Assembly: GCA_033720955.1 (NCBI GenBank)
Contig: JAWWBN010000093.1
Span: 1 to 13,067, forward strand
Origin: JAWWBN01 sp033720955
GTDB taxonomy: Bacteria > Acidobacteriota > Thermoanaerobaculia > Multivoradales > JAHEKO01
Direction of reading: 5' to 3'
Length of the DNA: 13,067 bases
Shown: in pieces, positions 6,684-13,067 of the stretch
Position numbering within the stretch: the first letter of the stretch is position 1
Layout: every line of letters begins with the position of its first letter
Notes under the pieces: model-generated
The model's input: the letters and a program-made list of their open reading frames with translations, nothing else
What the model was told of the DNA's origin: nothing
Databases searched by the model: none
Made by a program: the position numbers and the translations under genes

Positions 6684-6689
6684 TAGAGT
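6684..6689 (+). promoter_or_regulatory. Candidate -10 of the corA operon
   Basis: TAGAGT lies ten bases before the GGGGAGG ribosome site (6700-6706) of corA. This is the only promoter-like motif I see before the rightward gene run, so it may drive all the genes to the right edge. No convincing -35 is present. Confidence 0.35.
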
Positions 6690-6716
6690 CACGGCCATCG
6701 GGGAGGCTCGCGAAGA

Positions 6717-7796
6717 GTGGCGCGCAAGATCCAGGAACAGGAGCTCGGCCGCATGGCGCAGCGCGTGGGCATGGCCCCGGGGCTGCTCAGCGTGGACCCG
6801 TCCTGGCCCGAGCCGCGGCTGACCTTCACCGCCTACGACCCCGGGATGCTGGTGGAGCGCGAGGTCGCCATCGACGAGCTGAAGGAGCTGATCGACGCCC
6901 ACGAGAAGGTGTGGGTGGACGTGGAGGGGCTGGGGAGCGAGGCCGTCCTGCAGAGCCTGGCGGAGAGCCTGGAGCTCCACAAGCTGGCGCTCGAGGACGT
7001 CGTCAACCTGGGCCAGAGGGCCAAGGTCGAGCCGTACCAGGAGGATCTCTTCATCGTCGTCCGCTCCCCCATCGGCAGCAGCGGCGCCACGGAGCAGCTC
7101 GCCCTCATCCTGGGACCCGGCTACCTCCTGACCTTCCAGGAGAGGCGGGGCGACTGCTTCGAGCCGGTGCGGGTACGGCTGCGTCACGGCAAGGGCCGGC
7201 TGCGCGGCGCCGGGCTCGACTACCTGACCTACGCCCTGGTGGACGCGGTCATCGACAGCTACTTCCCCGTGGTCGAGGAGATCGCCGACGAGCTCGAGCG
7301 GCTCGAGGCGGACGTTCTGGAGGACCCCGACCGGAAGACGGTCAGCGCCATCCACGACGTCAAGCGTCGGATCCAGGGGCTGCGGCGGGCGATCTGGCCC
7401 CACCGCGAGGCCCTCAACACCCTGCTCCGCGACGCCGGCGCCTTCGTCTCCGAGGAGACGCTGCTCTACCTGCGCGACTGCTACGACCACACCATCCGCA
7501 TCGCCGAGATGATCGACGCCCAGCGCGACCACTGCACCGACCTGATGGCCACCTACCTGTCGGTGGTCTCGAACCGGATGAACGAGGTGATGAAGGTGCT
7601 GGCCATCATCGGCACCATCTTCATCCCGCTGGGCTTCATCGCCGGTCTCTACGGGATGAACTTCGATCCCGACGTATCGCCCTGGAACATGCCCGAGCTC
7701 TCGTGGTTTCTCGGCTACCCCTACGCCCTGGGTCTCATGGGTCTCACCGTGCTCGGCATGATGGCCTTCTTCTGGCGCAAGGGCTGGTTCAAGTAG
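6717..7796 (+). CDS. corA: CorA-family divalent cation (Mg/Co) channel
   Basis: 359 residues with the CorA layout: a large soluble N-terminal domain, a long charged helix region (about 180-290, including ELERLEADVLEDP and HDVKRRIQGLRRAIWPHREALNTLL), then two membrane helices near 293-311 and 332-352. Between them is the selectivity signature YGMNF (G313-M314-N315). The C-terminus ends in a short basic cytoplasmic tail (RKGWFK). Family members form pentamers in the inner membrane and pass Mg2+ (some Co2+ or Ni2+). GTG 6717 has GGGGAGG ten bases upstream. The stop is 10 bp from the ATG of the PLP-enzyme gene, so it probably leads that operon. The downstream ATP-dependent and enolase-type enzymes use Mg2+, but a functional link is only a guess. 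Confidence 0.92.
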   Translation: MARKIQEQELGRMAQRVGMAPGLLSVDPSWPEPRLTFTAYDPGMLVEREVAIDELKELIDAHEKVWVDVEGLGSEAVLQSLAESLELHKLALEDVVNLGQRAKVEPYQEDLFIVVRSPIGSSGATEQLALILGPGYLLTFQERRGDCFEPVRVRLRHGKGRLRGAGLDYLTYALVDAVIDSYFPVVEEIADELERLEADVLEDPDRKTVSAIHDVKRRIQGLRRAIWPHREALNTLLRDAGAFVSEETLLYLRDCYDHTIRIAEMIDAQRDHCTDLMATYLSVVSNRMNEVMKVLAIIGTIFIPLGFIAGLYGMNFDPDVSPWNMPELSWFLGYPYALGLMGLTVLGMMAFFWRKGWFK

Positions 7797-7806
7797 GGCG
7801 CACCGC

Positions 7807-8910
7807 ATGACCCGAGCCCACGAAGGCGCGGACGACGCCGCTCTCCCGGTGGCCCTGCTCGACGCCGAGCGCGCCCACCGGCAGCCGCTCTCCGCCGATC
7901 TCGTCGAGCAGCGCGCCGCCGCCGCCGACGCCTCCCTGCCGCTGGAGGAGCGGCTGGAGGCCTTCGAGGACGTCTTCGACTCCGAGGTCGGCGACACCAG
8001 CCTGGTGCGCGCCCGCAACGTCGAGCGGGATGCGGGTCTGCGCCAGCTCTACCTGAAGTTCGACGGCGGCAACCCCACCGGCACGCAGAAGGACCGCATC
8101 GCCTTCGCCCAGGTCGCGGACGCCCTGCGGCGCGGCTTCGACGTCGTCACGGTGGCCACCTGCGGCAACTACGGCGCCGCCATCGCGCTGGCGGCCTCGG
8201 TGGCCGGGCTGCGCTGCGAGGTGTGCGTGCCGGAGAGCTTCCGCACCCGTCGCGTCGAGGAGATGGAGGCGATCGGGGCGGCCATCGTGCGCACCCCCGG
8301 CGACTACGAGGCGGCGGTGGCCTACTCGCAGCAGGAGGCGGAGCGGCGGGAGCTCTACGACGCCAACCCCGGCGGCGCCAACACCGCCATCCAGCTCGCC
8401 GCCTACGGCGAGATCGCCAACGAGATCTACGACGACCTGCGGGACGCCCCGGTCGCGGTCGGCGTCCCGGTGTCGAACGGCACCACCCTGGCCGGGATCC
8501 ACAAGGGCTTCGTCCGGCTCTACCGCCGTGGCAAGACCTCTCGGATTCCCCGCATGGTGGCGGGGTCGTCGACCCGGAAGAACCCCATCGTGCGCTCCTT
8601 CCTGCGCGGTCTCGACCGGTGCGAGGATCTCGATCCGGCCACCCTGCACGAGACCTCGGTGAACGAGCCCCTCATCAACTGGCACTCGTTCGACGGCGAC
8701 CTGGCCCTGCAGGCCATCCGCGACAGCGGCGGGTTCGCCGCCAACGTCAGCGACCGCAACATGCTCCGCCACGCCAAGCTGCTGCTCGACCGGGAGGGGA
8801 TCAACGCCCTGCCCGCCTCCTGCGCCGCCCTGGCCGTGATGCTGGAGCGTCACGCCACCGAGCCGCTGCCCCCGGACCGCTACGTCGTGGTCCTCACCGG
8901 CCGGCGCTAG
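7807..8910 (+). CDS. Threonine-synthase-like PLP enzyme (fold type II), substrate unknown
   Basis: 367 residues. The core is a fold-type II PLP enzyme most like threonine synthase: VGDTSLVRARN at 61-71, NPTGTQKDRIA (89-99) with Schiff-base candidate K95, CGNYGAAIALAA (119-130, substrate-loop Asn121), and PVSNGTTLAGIHKG (221-234) at the usual phosphate-binding loop position. Two points argue against a plain thrC. The PLP lysine motif has Gln where the usual NPTGSFKDR has Phe, and the phosphate loop is SNGTT rather than a glycine-rich GNGG type. A 55-residue N-terminal extension precedes the core. No homoserine or threonine genes are near. TS-like relatives such as cysteate synthase show that this scaffold can take other beta- or gamma-replacement substrates. 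It sits 10 bp after corA and 19 bp before the DUF1611 gene, so it is probably part of the same pathway. Confidence 0.78.
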   Translation: MTRAHEGADDAALPVALLDAERAHRQPLSADLVEQRAAAADASLPLEERLEAFEDVFDSEVGDTSLVRARNVERDAGLRQLYLKFDGGNPTGTQKDRIAFAQVADALRRGFDVVTVATCGNYGAAIALAASVAGLRCEVCVPESFRTRRVEEMEAIGAAIVRTPGDYEAAVAYSQQEAERRELYDANPGGANTAIQLAAYGEIANEIYDDLRDAPVAVGVPVSNGTTLAGIHKGFVRLYRRGKTSRIPRMVAGSSTRKNPIVRSFLRGLDRCEDLDPATLHETSVNEPLINWHSFDGDLALQAIRDSGGFAANVSDRNMLRHAKLLLDREGINALPASCAALAVMLERHATEPLPPDRYVVVLTGRR

Positions 8911-8929
8911 AGAGGAGCGTTTCGAGGCC

Positions 8930-10012
8930 ATGGACGGCAACGCCATCGTCTACTGCGAGAAGGCGTTCGGCACCCCGAACGGCAAGACCGCCCACGGCCT
9001 GGTGCGTCGCACCGAGCGCTACCGGGTGCTCTGCGTCATCGACTCCACCCTGGCCGGGCGTGACGCCGCCGCCCACCTGGACGGGCGCTCCGGCGAGGTG
9101 CCCATCGTGGCCGGCCTCGAGGAGGCGCTGGCCCGCGGCGAGGAGGTGGGCGCCCCGGCCAGCCACTTCGTGGTGGGGCTCGCCCCCGACGGCGGCCGGC
9201 TCCCTGCGGAGGGCCGCGGGGCGGTCCGCGAAGCGATCGAGGCCGGTCTGAATATCGACTGCGGTCTCCACGACTTCCTCACCGAGGACCCGGAGTTCCT
9301 CTCGCTGGCGGTGGAGAGGGGCATCGTCATCCGGGACGTGCGCAAGCCTCCGCCGCGCTCCGAGCTGCACTTCTTCAGCGGCAAGATCGAAGAGGTCGAC
9401 AGTCTCAAGATCGCCCTCCTGGGCACCGACTCGGCGGTGGGCAAGCGCACCACAGCCTGGCTCCTGGTGGATGCCCTGCGGGCCGCGGGCCTCCGCGCCG
9501 AGCTGGTCGGCACCGGCCAGACCGCCTGGATGCAGGGGGCCCGCTACGCCCTGATCCTGGACTCGCTGGTCAACGACTTCGTCTCGGGCGAGATCGAGCA
9601 CGCCGTCTGGGGCGCCTGGAAGGGGGACGGCGGCGAGACCCCGGCGGCCATCGTGATCGAGGGCCAGGGAAGCCTGATGAACCCCGCCTACCCGGGGGGC
9701 TTCGAGATCCTCGCCGCAGGGCGGCCGGACGTGATCGTCCTGCAGCACGCCCCGGCGCGACGCGACTACGACGGCTTCCCCGGCTACCCCATCCACCCCC
9801 TGCCGCGGCAGATCCAGGCGCTCGAGATCCTGTCGGACAAGCCGGTGGTCGCCGTCACCGTGAACCACGAGGGGCTCCGGGGGAGCGAGATCGACGCCGC
9901 CTGCGAGGCGATCACGCGCGAGACCGGGCTGCCCACCCTCGACGTGCTGCGCGACGGCGCCGCCGGCCTGGTCGAGGTGCTCGCGCCGGCTCTCGCGGGG
10001 AGAAGCGGGTGA
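8930..10012 (+). CDS. DUF1611 protein, DgcN-type D-glutamate N-acetyltransferase family
   Basis: 360 residues covering both parts of the family: an N-terminal Rossmann-like domain (about 1-150, with VLCVIDSTLAGRDAA and VVGLAPDGG) and a C-terminal P-loop domain. The P-loop is GTDSAVGKRTT (165-175), followed by the family signatures VGTGQTAWMQG (193-203), DSLVNDFVSGEIE (211-223) and VIEGQGSLMNPAYPGG (242-257). From published work I recall that DgcN N-acetylates D-glutamate, the first step of a D-Glu catabolic route in which DgcA racemises the product. An enolase-superfamily DgcA-like gene lies two genes downstream, which supports a related role, though the exact substrate is not shown. ATG 8930 has AGGAG about 12 bases upstream. 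Its TGA overlaps the GTG of the next gene (GTGA, 4 bp), suggesting coupled synthesis. Confidence 0.83.
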   Translation: MDGNAIVYCEKAFGTPNGKTAHGLVRRTERYRVLCVIDSTLAGRDAAAHLDGRSGEVPIVAGLEEALARGEEVGAPASHFVVGLAPDGGRLPAEGRGAVREAIEAGLNIDCGLHDFLTEDPEFLSLAVERGIVIRDVRKPPPRSELHFFSGKIEEVDSLKIALLGTDSAVGKRTTAWLLVDALRAAGLRAELVGTGQTAWMQGARYALILDSLVNDFVSGEIEHAVWGAWKGDGGETPAAIVIEGQGSLMNPAYPGGFEILAAGRPDVIVLQHAPARRDYDGFPGYPIHPLPRQIQALEILSDKPVVAVTVNHEGLRGSEIDAACEAITRETGLPTLDVLRDGAAGLVEVLAPALAGRSG

Positions 10013-12354
10013 GCATCGATCCCGGAACGGACGCCGCGAGCGATCCGCTCGAGCGGCTGGTGGTCATCGACCGGCTGGAGGTCGGGCCGCCGCGCATCGA
10101 GCCGCGCCGCCTCACGACGCCCTACACGGTGCACGCCGGCGGCGAGACCCACTCCACGGAGCTCGCCTACCGCTGGGAGGACGAGGTTCTGGACCCGGCC
10201 GACCCGGCGGACGGCAACCTGGCGGCGATGATCGGCGCCCAGGTGGCCCTCAACTACGGTCTCTTCTGCCGGGAGATCGTCTGCCACGGCCCATTCGACG
10301 AGGCGGACCGGAGGTTCCTGCGCGCGATGGCCGCGAACACGGCGCGCGAGATCTACGTCGACAAGCTCCTCATGCCGAACGAGTTCCTGGTCGGCATGGA
10401 GGACCTGCCGGTGGTCCGGCGCGAGAGCTACCTCCAGGCCGAGCTCCTTTTCCCCGAGGCGCCGGCGCGTCTGCTCTCGAGCTGGACCGCCGCCGAGGAC
10501 GGCCCGGTGGCGGTGCTGGCCAGCGGCGGCAAGGACAGCCTGCTGAGCTACGGCCTCCTGGACGAGGCCGGCCTGGTCACCCACTCCGTCTTCGTCAACG
10601 AGTCGGGGCGTCACTGGCACACGGCGATCAACGGGTACCGGCACCTGCGCGAGACCCGGCCGGAGACCACGACCCGCGTCTGGACCTCCTCCGACCGGCT
10701 CTTCTCCTGGATGCTCAAGCGGCTGCCCTTCGTGCGCCCCGACTTCGCCCGTCTGCGCTCCGACCACTACCCCATCCGGCTCTGGACCGTGGCGGTCTTT
10801 CTCTTCGGCGCCCTGCCGGTGCTCAAGCGCCGCGGCATCGCCCGCCTGGTGATCGGCGACGAGTACGACACCACCTACCGCACCCGCTACCGGGGCATCA
10901 CCCACTACGACGGCCTCTACGACCAGAGCCGCCACTTCGACGAGGCCCTGACCCGCTACTACCGGCGAAAGGGCTCCTCTCTCCAGCAGTTCTCCCTGCT
11001 GCGGCCGCTCTCCGAGCTGCTCATCCAGAAGGTCTTGGTGGAGCGCTACCCCGACCTCCAGCGGCACCAGATGTCGTGTCACGCCACCCATATCGACGAG
11101 CAGGACCGGGCGCGGCCGTGCGGCCGGTGCGAGAAGTGCCGGCGCATCGTCGCCATGCTCACCGCCCTGGACGCCGACCCCACCGCCTGCGGCTACACCC
11201 CGGAGCAGGTGGCGGGGGCGCTCGCCGACCTGCCGCAGCGAGGGGTCAGCCAGGAACGGGTCGCCCTGGAGCACCTCGCCTGGATGCTCGCCCAGCGCGG
11301 CCTCCTGCCGGAGGGCGTCATGGGCTCCGTGAAGGGCCGGGCGCGGCAGGAGGTGGTCAGCCTGCGCTTCGACGAGCGGGCCTCGCCGCCGGACCTGGTT
11401 CCGCCCGACCTGCGGCGCCGGATCCTGCCGCTCCTCCTTCGCCACGCCGAGGGCGCCGTGCGCCGCAACGGCCCCGTCTGGGAGCCGTTCGACCCGCTGG
11501 CGGCGGTGGAGCCGGCGAACACCGGGGCCGAGGCGAGCCCCGCCCCGGAGCCCCCGGCCTCGGCCGCGAAGCCGCCCCGGGTCAAGCTGGGCGAGCTGAC
11601 CTGGCTGGAGGCGAAGCGGCGGCTGGCCGAGATCGACACCGCGCTGCTGCCGGTGGGGGCGGTCGAGCAGCACGGGCCGCACCTTCCCCTGGACACCGAC
11701 GCCTGGGACGCCGAGCACCTCTGCTGCCGGGTCGCCGAGGCGTGCACCGACCCCAAGCCGCTGGTGCTGCCGCTCATCCCCTACGGCGTCTCCTACCACC
11801 ACGACTCCTTCCCCGGCACCCTCAGCGTGGGGCCCAGCGTCCTGGCCGACTTCGTCTACCACGTGGGTCTCGCCGCCGCCCGCCACGGCATCGTGAAGCT
11901 CATCATCGTCAACGGCCACGGCGGCAACGCCCCCACGCTGCAGCTCGCGGCGCAGAAGATCAACCGCGACGCCCGCATCTTCACCTGCGTGGACTCGGGC
12001 GAGACCAGCGACCACGACATCGCCCGGCTCACCGAGACGCCCAACGACGTCCACGCCGGCGAGGTCGAGACCAGCACCGCGCTCGCCACCCGGCCGGAGC
12101 TGGTGGACATGTCCCGCGCTCGGCCGGCGGTGCCGGCCTTCTCCAGCCAGTACCTCGACTTCACCTCGAAGCACAGCGTCCCCTGGTACGAGCACACGGC
12201 CGAGATCTCCCCCACCGGTGTCCTGGGCGACCCCACCCGCGCCACCGCCGAGAAGGGCCAGCGCATCTGGGAGCTGATGGTCCGGCACCTGGTGCGGCTC
12301 GTGGAGAGCCTCAAGGGCATGTCCCTGGAGGAGATCTACGAGTGGCGTCACTGA
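10009..12354 (+). CDS. Fusion: MurL-like PP-loop epimerase domain + creatininase-family amidohydrolase
   Basis: One uninterrupted 781-residue frame. Residues 35-450 resemble MurL, the ATP-dependent enzyme that epimerises terminal L-Glu of UDP-MurNAc-L-Ala-L-Glu. It has a PP-loop SGGKDSLLS (172-180), FSLLRPLSEL (328-337), and a Cys cluster C357, C371, C374, C377 (CGRCEKC) likely binding zinc. A Pro/Ala-rich linker spans about 496-525. Residues 526-781 are a creatininase-family domain with its metal ligands: E553 and H555 in VEQHGPHLPLDTD (D562/D564), H637 in NGHGGN, and E685 in HAGEVETS. The family includes creatinine amidohydrolase, the MftE peptidase and deformylases. GTG 10009 overlaps the DUF1611 stop. 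Expected joint chemistry is adenylation of a carboxylate and hydrolysis of a C-N bond, but the substrate is unknown. QueC or asparagine synthetase relatives are a less likely alternative for the N-terminus. Confidence 0.8.
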   Translation: MSIDPGTDAASDPLERLVVIDRLEVGPPRIEPRRLTTPYTVHAGGETHSTELAYRWEDEVLDPADPADGNLAAMIGAQVALNYGLFCREIVCHGPFDEADRRFLRAMAANTAREIYVDKLLMPNEFLVGMEDLPVVRRESYLQAELLFPEAPARLLSSWTAAEDGPVAVLASGGKDSLLSYGLLDEAGLVTHSVFVNESGRHWHTAINGYRHLRETRPETTTRVWTSSDRLFSWMLKRLPFVRPDFARLRSDHYPIRLWTVAVFLFGALPVLKRRGIARLVIGDEYDTTYRTRYRGITHYDGLYDQSRHFDEALTRYYRRKGSSLQQFSLLRPLSELLIQKVLVERYPDLQRHQMSCHATHIDEQDRARPCGRCEKCRRIVAMLTALDADPTACGYTPEQVAGALADLPQRGVSQERVALEHLAWMLAQRGLLPEGVMGSVKGRARQEVVSLRFDERASPPDLVPPDLRRRILPLLLRHAEGAVRRNGPVWEPFDPLAAVEPANTGAEASPAPEPPASAAKPPRVKLGELTWLEAKRRLAEIDTALLPVGAVEQHGPHLPLDTDAWDAEHLCCRVAEACTDPKPLVLPLIPYGVSYHHDSFPGTLSVGPSVLADFVYHVGLAAARHGIVKLIIVNGHGGNAPTLQLAAQKINRDARIFTCVDSGETSDHDIARLTETPNDVHAGEVETSTALATRPELVDMSRARPAVPAFSSQYLDFTSKHSVPWYEHTAEISPTGVLGDPTRATAEKGQRIWELMVRHLVRLVESLKGMSLEEIYEWRH

Positions 12355-12364
12355 GCCCGGCGCG

Positions 12365-13067
12365 GTGAAGATCCTCCGCGTCGAGACGGGCGAGGTGCGG
12401 ATGCGGCTGGCCGAGCCGTACACCATCGCCTACGAGAGCGTCGCCGAAGCCACCAACGTCCTGCTGCGGCTGGTCACCGAGACCCACGTGGGCCTGGGCT
12501 GCGCGGCGCCGGACCCCGTGGTCACCGGCGAGAGCCCCGCCTCGGTCGTCGAGGTCCTCTCCGAGCGGGTGGCCCCGGAGCTCACGGGCGCCGACCCGCT
12601 GCGGAGGGAGCGGCTGCACGAGCGCCTCGCCGCCCCCCTCGCCGACCACCCCTCGGCCCGCGCCGCCCTGGACATGGCGCTCTGGGATCTGCTGGGCAAG
12701 AGCGCCGGCCTCCCGGTCTGGCGACTGCTGGGCGGCCACCGCCGGCGGATCGAGACCAGCGTGACCATCGGCATCCTGCCCGAGAGGGAGACCGTCGAAT
12801 CGGCGCGCGGCTGGCTGGAGAGAGGCTTTCGCTGCCTCAAGCTCAAGGGCGGCCTCGACGCCGAGGCCGACGCGGTCCGGGTGCGACGGGTGCGCGAGGC
12901 GGTGGGCCCCGACGTCGAGCTCCGCTTCGACGCCAACCAGGGCTACAGCGTGGAGCAGGCCCTGCGCTTCGTTGAGCAGGTGCGTGCCGCGAGGATCGAG
13001 CTCCTGGAGCAGCCCACCAGCCAGGGTGATCCCGACCTGCTGGGGAGCGTCTCCCGGGGGGTGTCGA
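12365..13067 (+). CDS. Enolase-superfamily dipeptide epimerase / N-acylamino acid racemase (cut by edge)
   Basis: The first 234 codons are present; the 3' part lies beyond the window. The N-terminal capping domain (about 1-120) has EPYTIAYESVAEATNVLLRL and a TGES loop (54-57) as in dipeptide epimerases. The barrel begins near 130 and shows the KxK catalytic pair K159-L-K161 in FRCLKLKGG, the first Mg ligand D189 in RFDANQGYS, and E215 in LLEQP. The remaining Mg ligand and the opposite-face catalytic Lys lie off the edge. The KxK subgroup abstracts the alpha proton of an amino acid residue; members act on L-Ala-D/L-Glu, N-succinyl or N-acetyl amino acids, and DgcA racemises N-acetyl-Glu. Pairing with the DUF1611 gene favours the last. 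GTG 12365 follows the fusion stop by 10 bp with a weak ribosome site. Confidence 0.83.
   Translation, partial: MKILRVETGEVRMRLAEPYTIAYESVAEATNVLLRLVTETHVGLGCAAPDPVVTGESPASVVEVLSERVAPELTGADPLRRERLHERLAAPLADHPSARAALDMALWDLLGKSAGLPVWRLLGGHRRRIETSVTIGILPERETVESARGWLERGFRCLKLKGGLDAEADAVRVRRVREAVGPDVELRFDANQGYSVEQALRFVEQVRAARIELLEQPTSQGDPDLLGSVSRGVS

Larger units (their letters stand above)
6652..6690. repeat. Inverted repeat GACTCTA-N25-TAGAGTC between divergent genes
   Basis: GACTCTA (6652-6658) and TAGAGTC (6684-6690) are perfect 7-base inverted copies and contain the -10 candidates of the divergent sulfatase-like gene and corA operon. The simplest reading is two similar promoters back to back. 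A dimeric operator is possible but not shown. Confidence 0.5.

Noticed and set aside
7807..8910. Calling the PLP enzyme thrC outright
   Set aside because: The lysine motif and phosphate loop differ from ordinary threonine synthase and no threonine genes are nearby, so only a family-level name is safe.
10009..11500. N-terminal domain as asparagine synthetase or QueC
   Set aside because: SGGKDS and a Cys cluster also occur in those families, but the FSLLRPLSEL stretch and the N-terminal half fit MurL as I remember it. I keep the alternative open in the feature entry.
9784..12426. Long minus-strand open frame antisense to the fusion gene
   Set aside because: High GC removes stop codons in the mirror frame. 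The translation is low-complexity, rich in Gly, Ala, Arg and Val, with no recognisable motif, while the plus strand has intact enzyme motifs.
1..13067. tRNA, rRNA, CRISPR, insertion sequences, attachment sites
   Set aside because: No cloverleaf, repeat-spacer pattern, transposase motif or flanking duplication was seen. Intergenic gaps are all under about 130 bp and hold only the promoter-like elements listed.

Overview
The window is a GC-rich (about 70% by eye), densely packed bacterial chromosome segment with nine complete protein genes and two cut by the edges. I see no tRNA, rRNA, CRISPR array, insertion sequence or phage gene. The very high GC, frequent GTG starts, PhoB/PhoR pair, lipoprotein of the sulfatase superfamily ending in LGYVD, and MurL-type domain suggest a diderm bacterium, perhaps an uncultured Acidobacteriota or a related soil or sediment lineage. 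That placement is inference.

Left part (1-3092): a partial PilZ (c-di-GMP receptor) gene and an overlapping SYLF lipid-binding gene run leftward. Divergent from them are a small outer-membrane beta-barrel protein and an M50B-like membrane metalloprotease. The protease gene ends tail to tail, with a 22-bp overlap, against a single-pass membrane protein of unknown function (2309-3091, minus).

Middle part (3191-6607): a phoB-phoR two-component operon whose genes overlap by 4 bp. It collides with a 13-bp tail overlap against a lipoprotein of the alkaline-phosphatase/sulfatase superfamily whose nucleophile position is Thr rather than Cys/Ser. No pst phosphate-transport genes are present.

Right part (6684-13067): one apparent rightward operon. 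It runs corA, a threonine-synthase-like PLP enzyme, a DUF1611 (DgcN-type) protein, a 781-residue fusion of a MurL-like PP-loop ATPase with a creatininase-family amidohydrolase, and a partial enolase-superfamily racemase/epimerase. Gaps are 10, 19, -4 and 10 bp.

The right-hand operon is the notable part. Three of its families have characterised members that act on the stereochemistry of glutamate: MurL epimerises the terminal L-Glu of a muropeptide precursor, DgcN N-acetylates D-Glu, and DgcA-type enolase enzymes racemise N-acyl-Glu, while related enzymes epimerise L-Ala-D/L-Glu. With the PLP enzyme and the hydrolase they look like an undescribed pathway that makes, edits or breaks down a D-glutamyl compound. 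The family calls rest on motifs read in the sequence; the pathway is inference.
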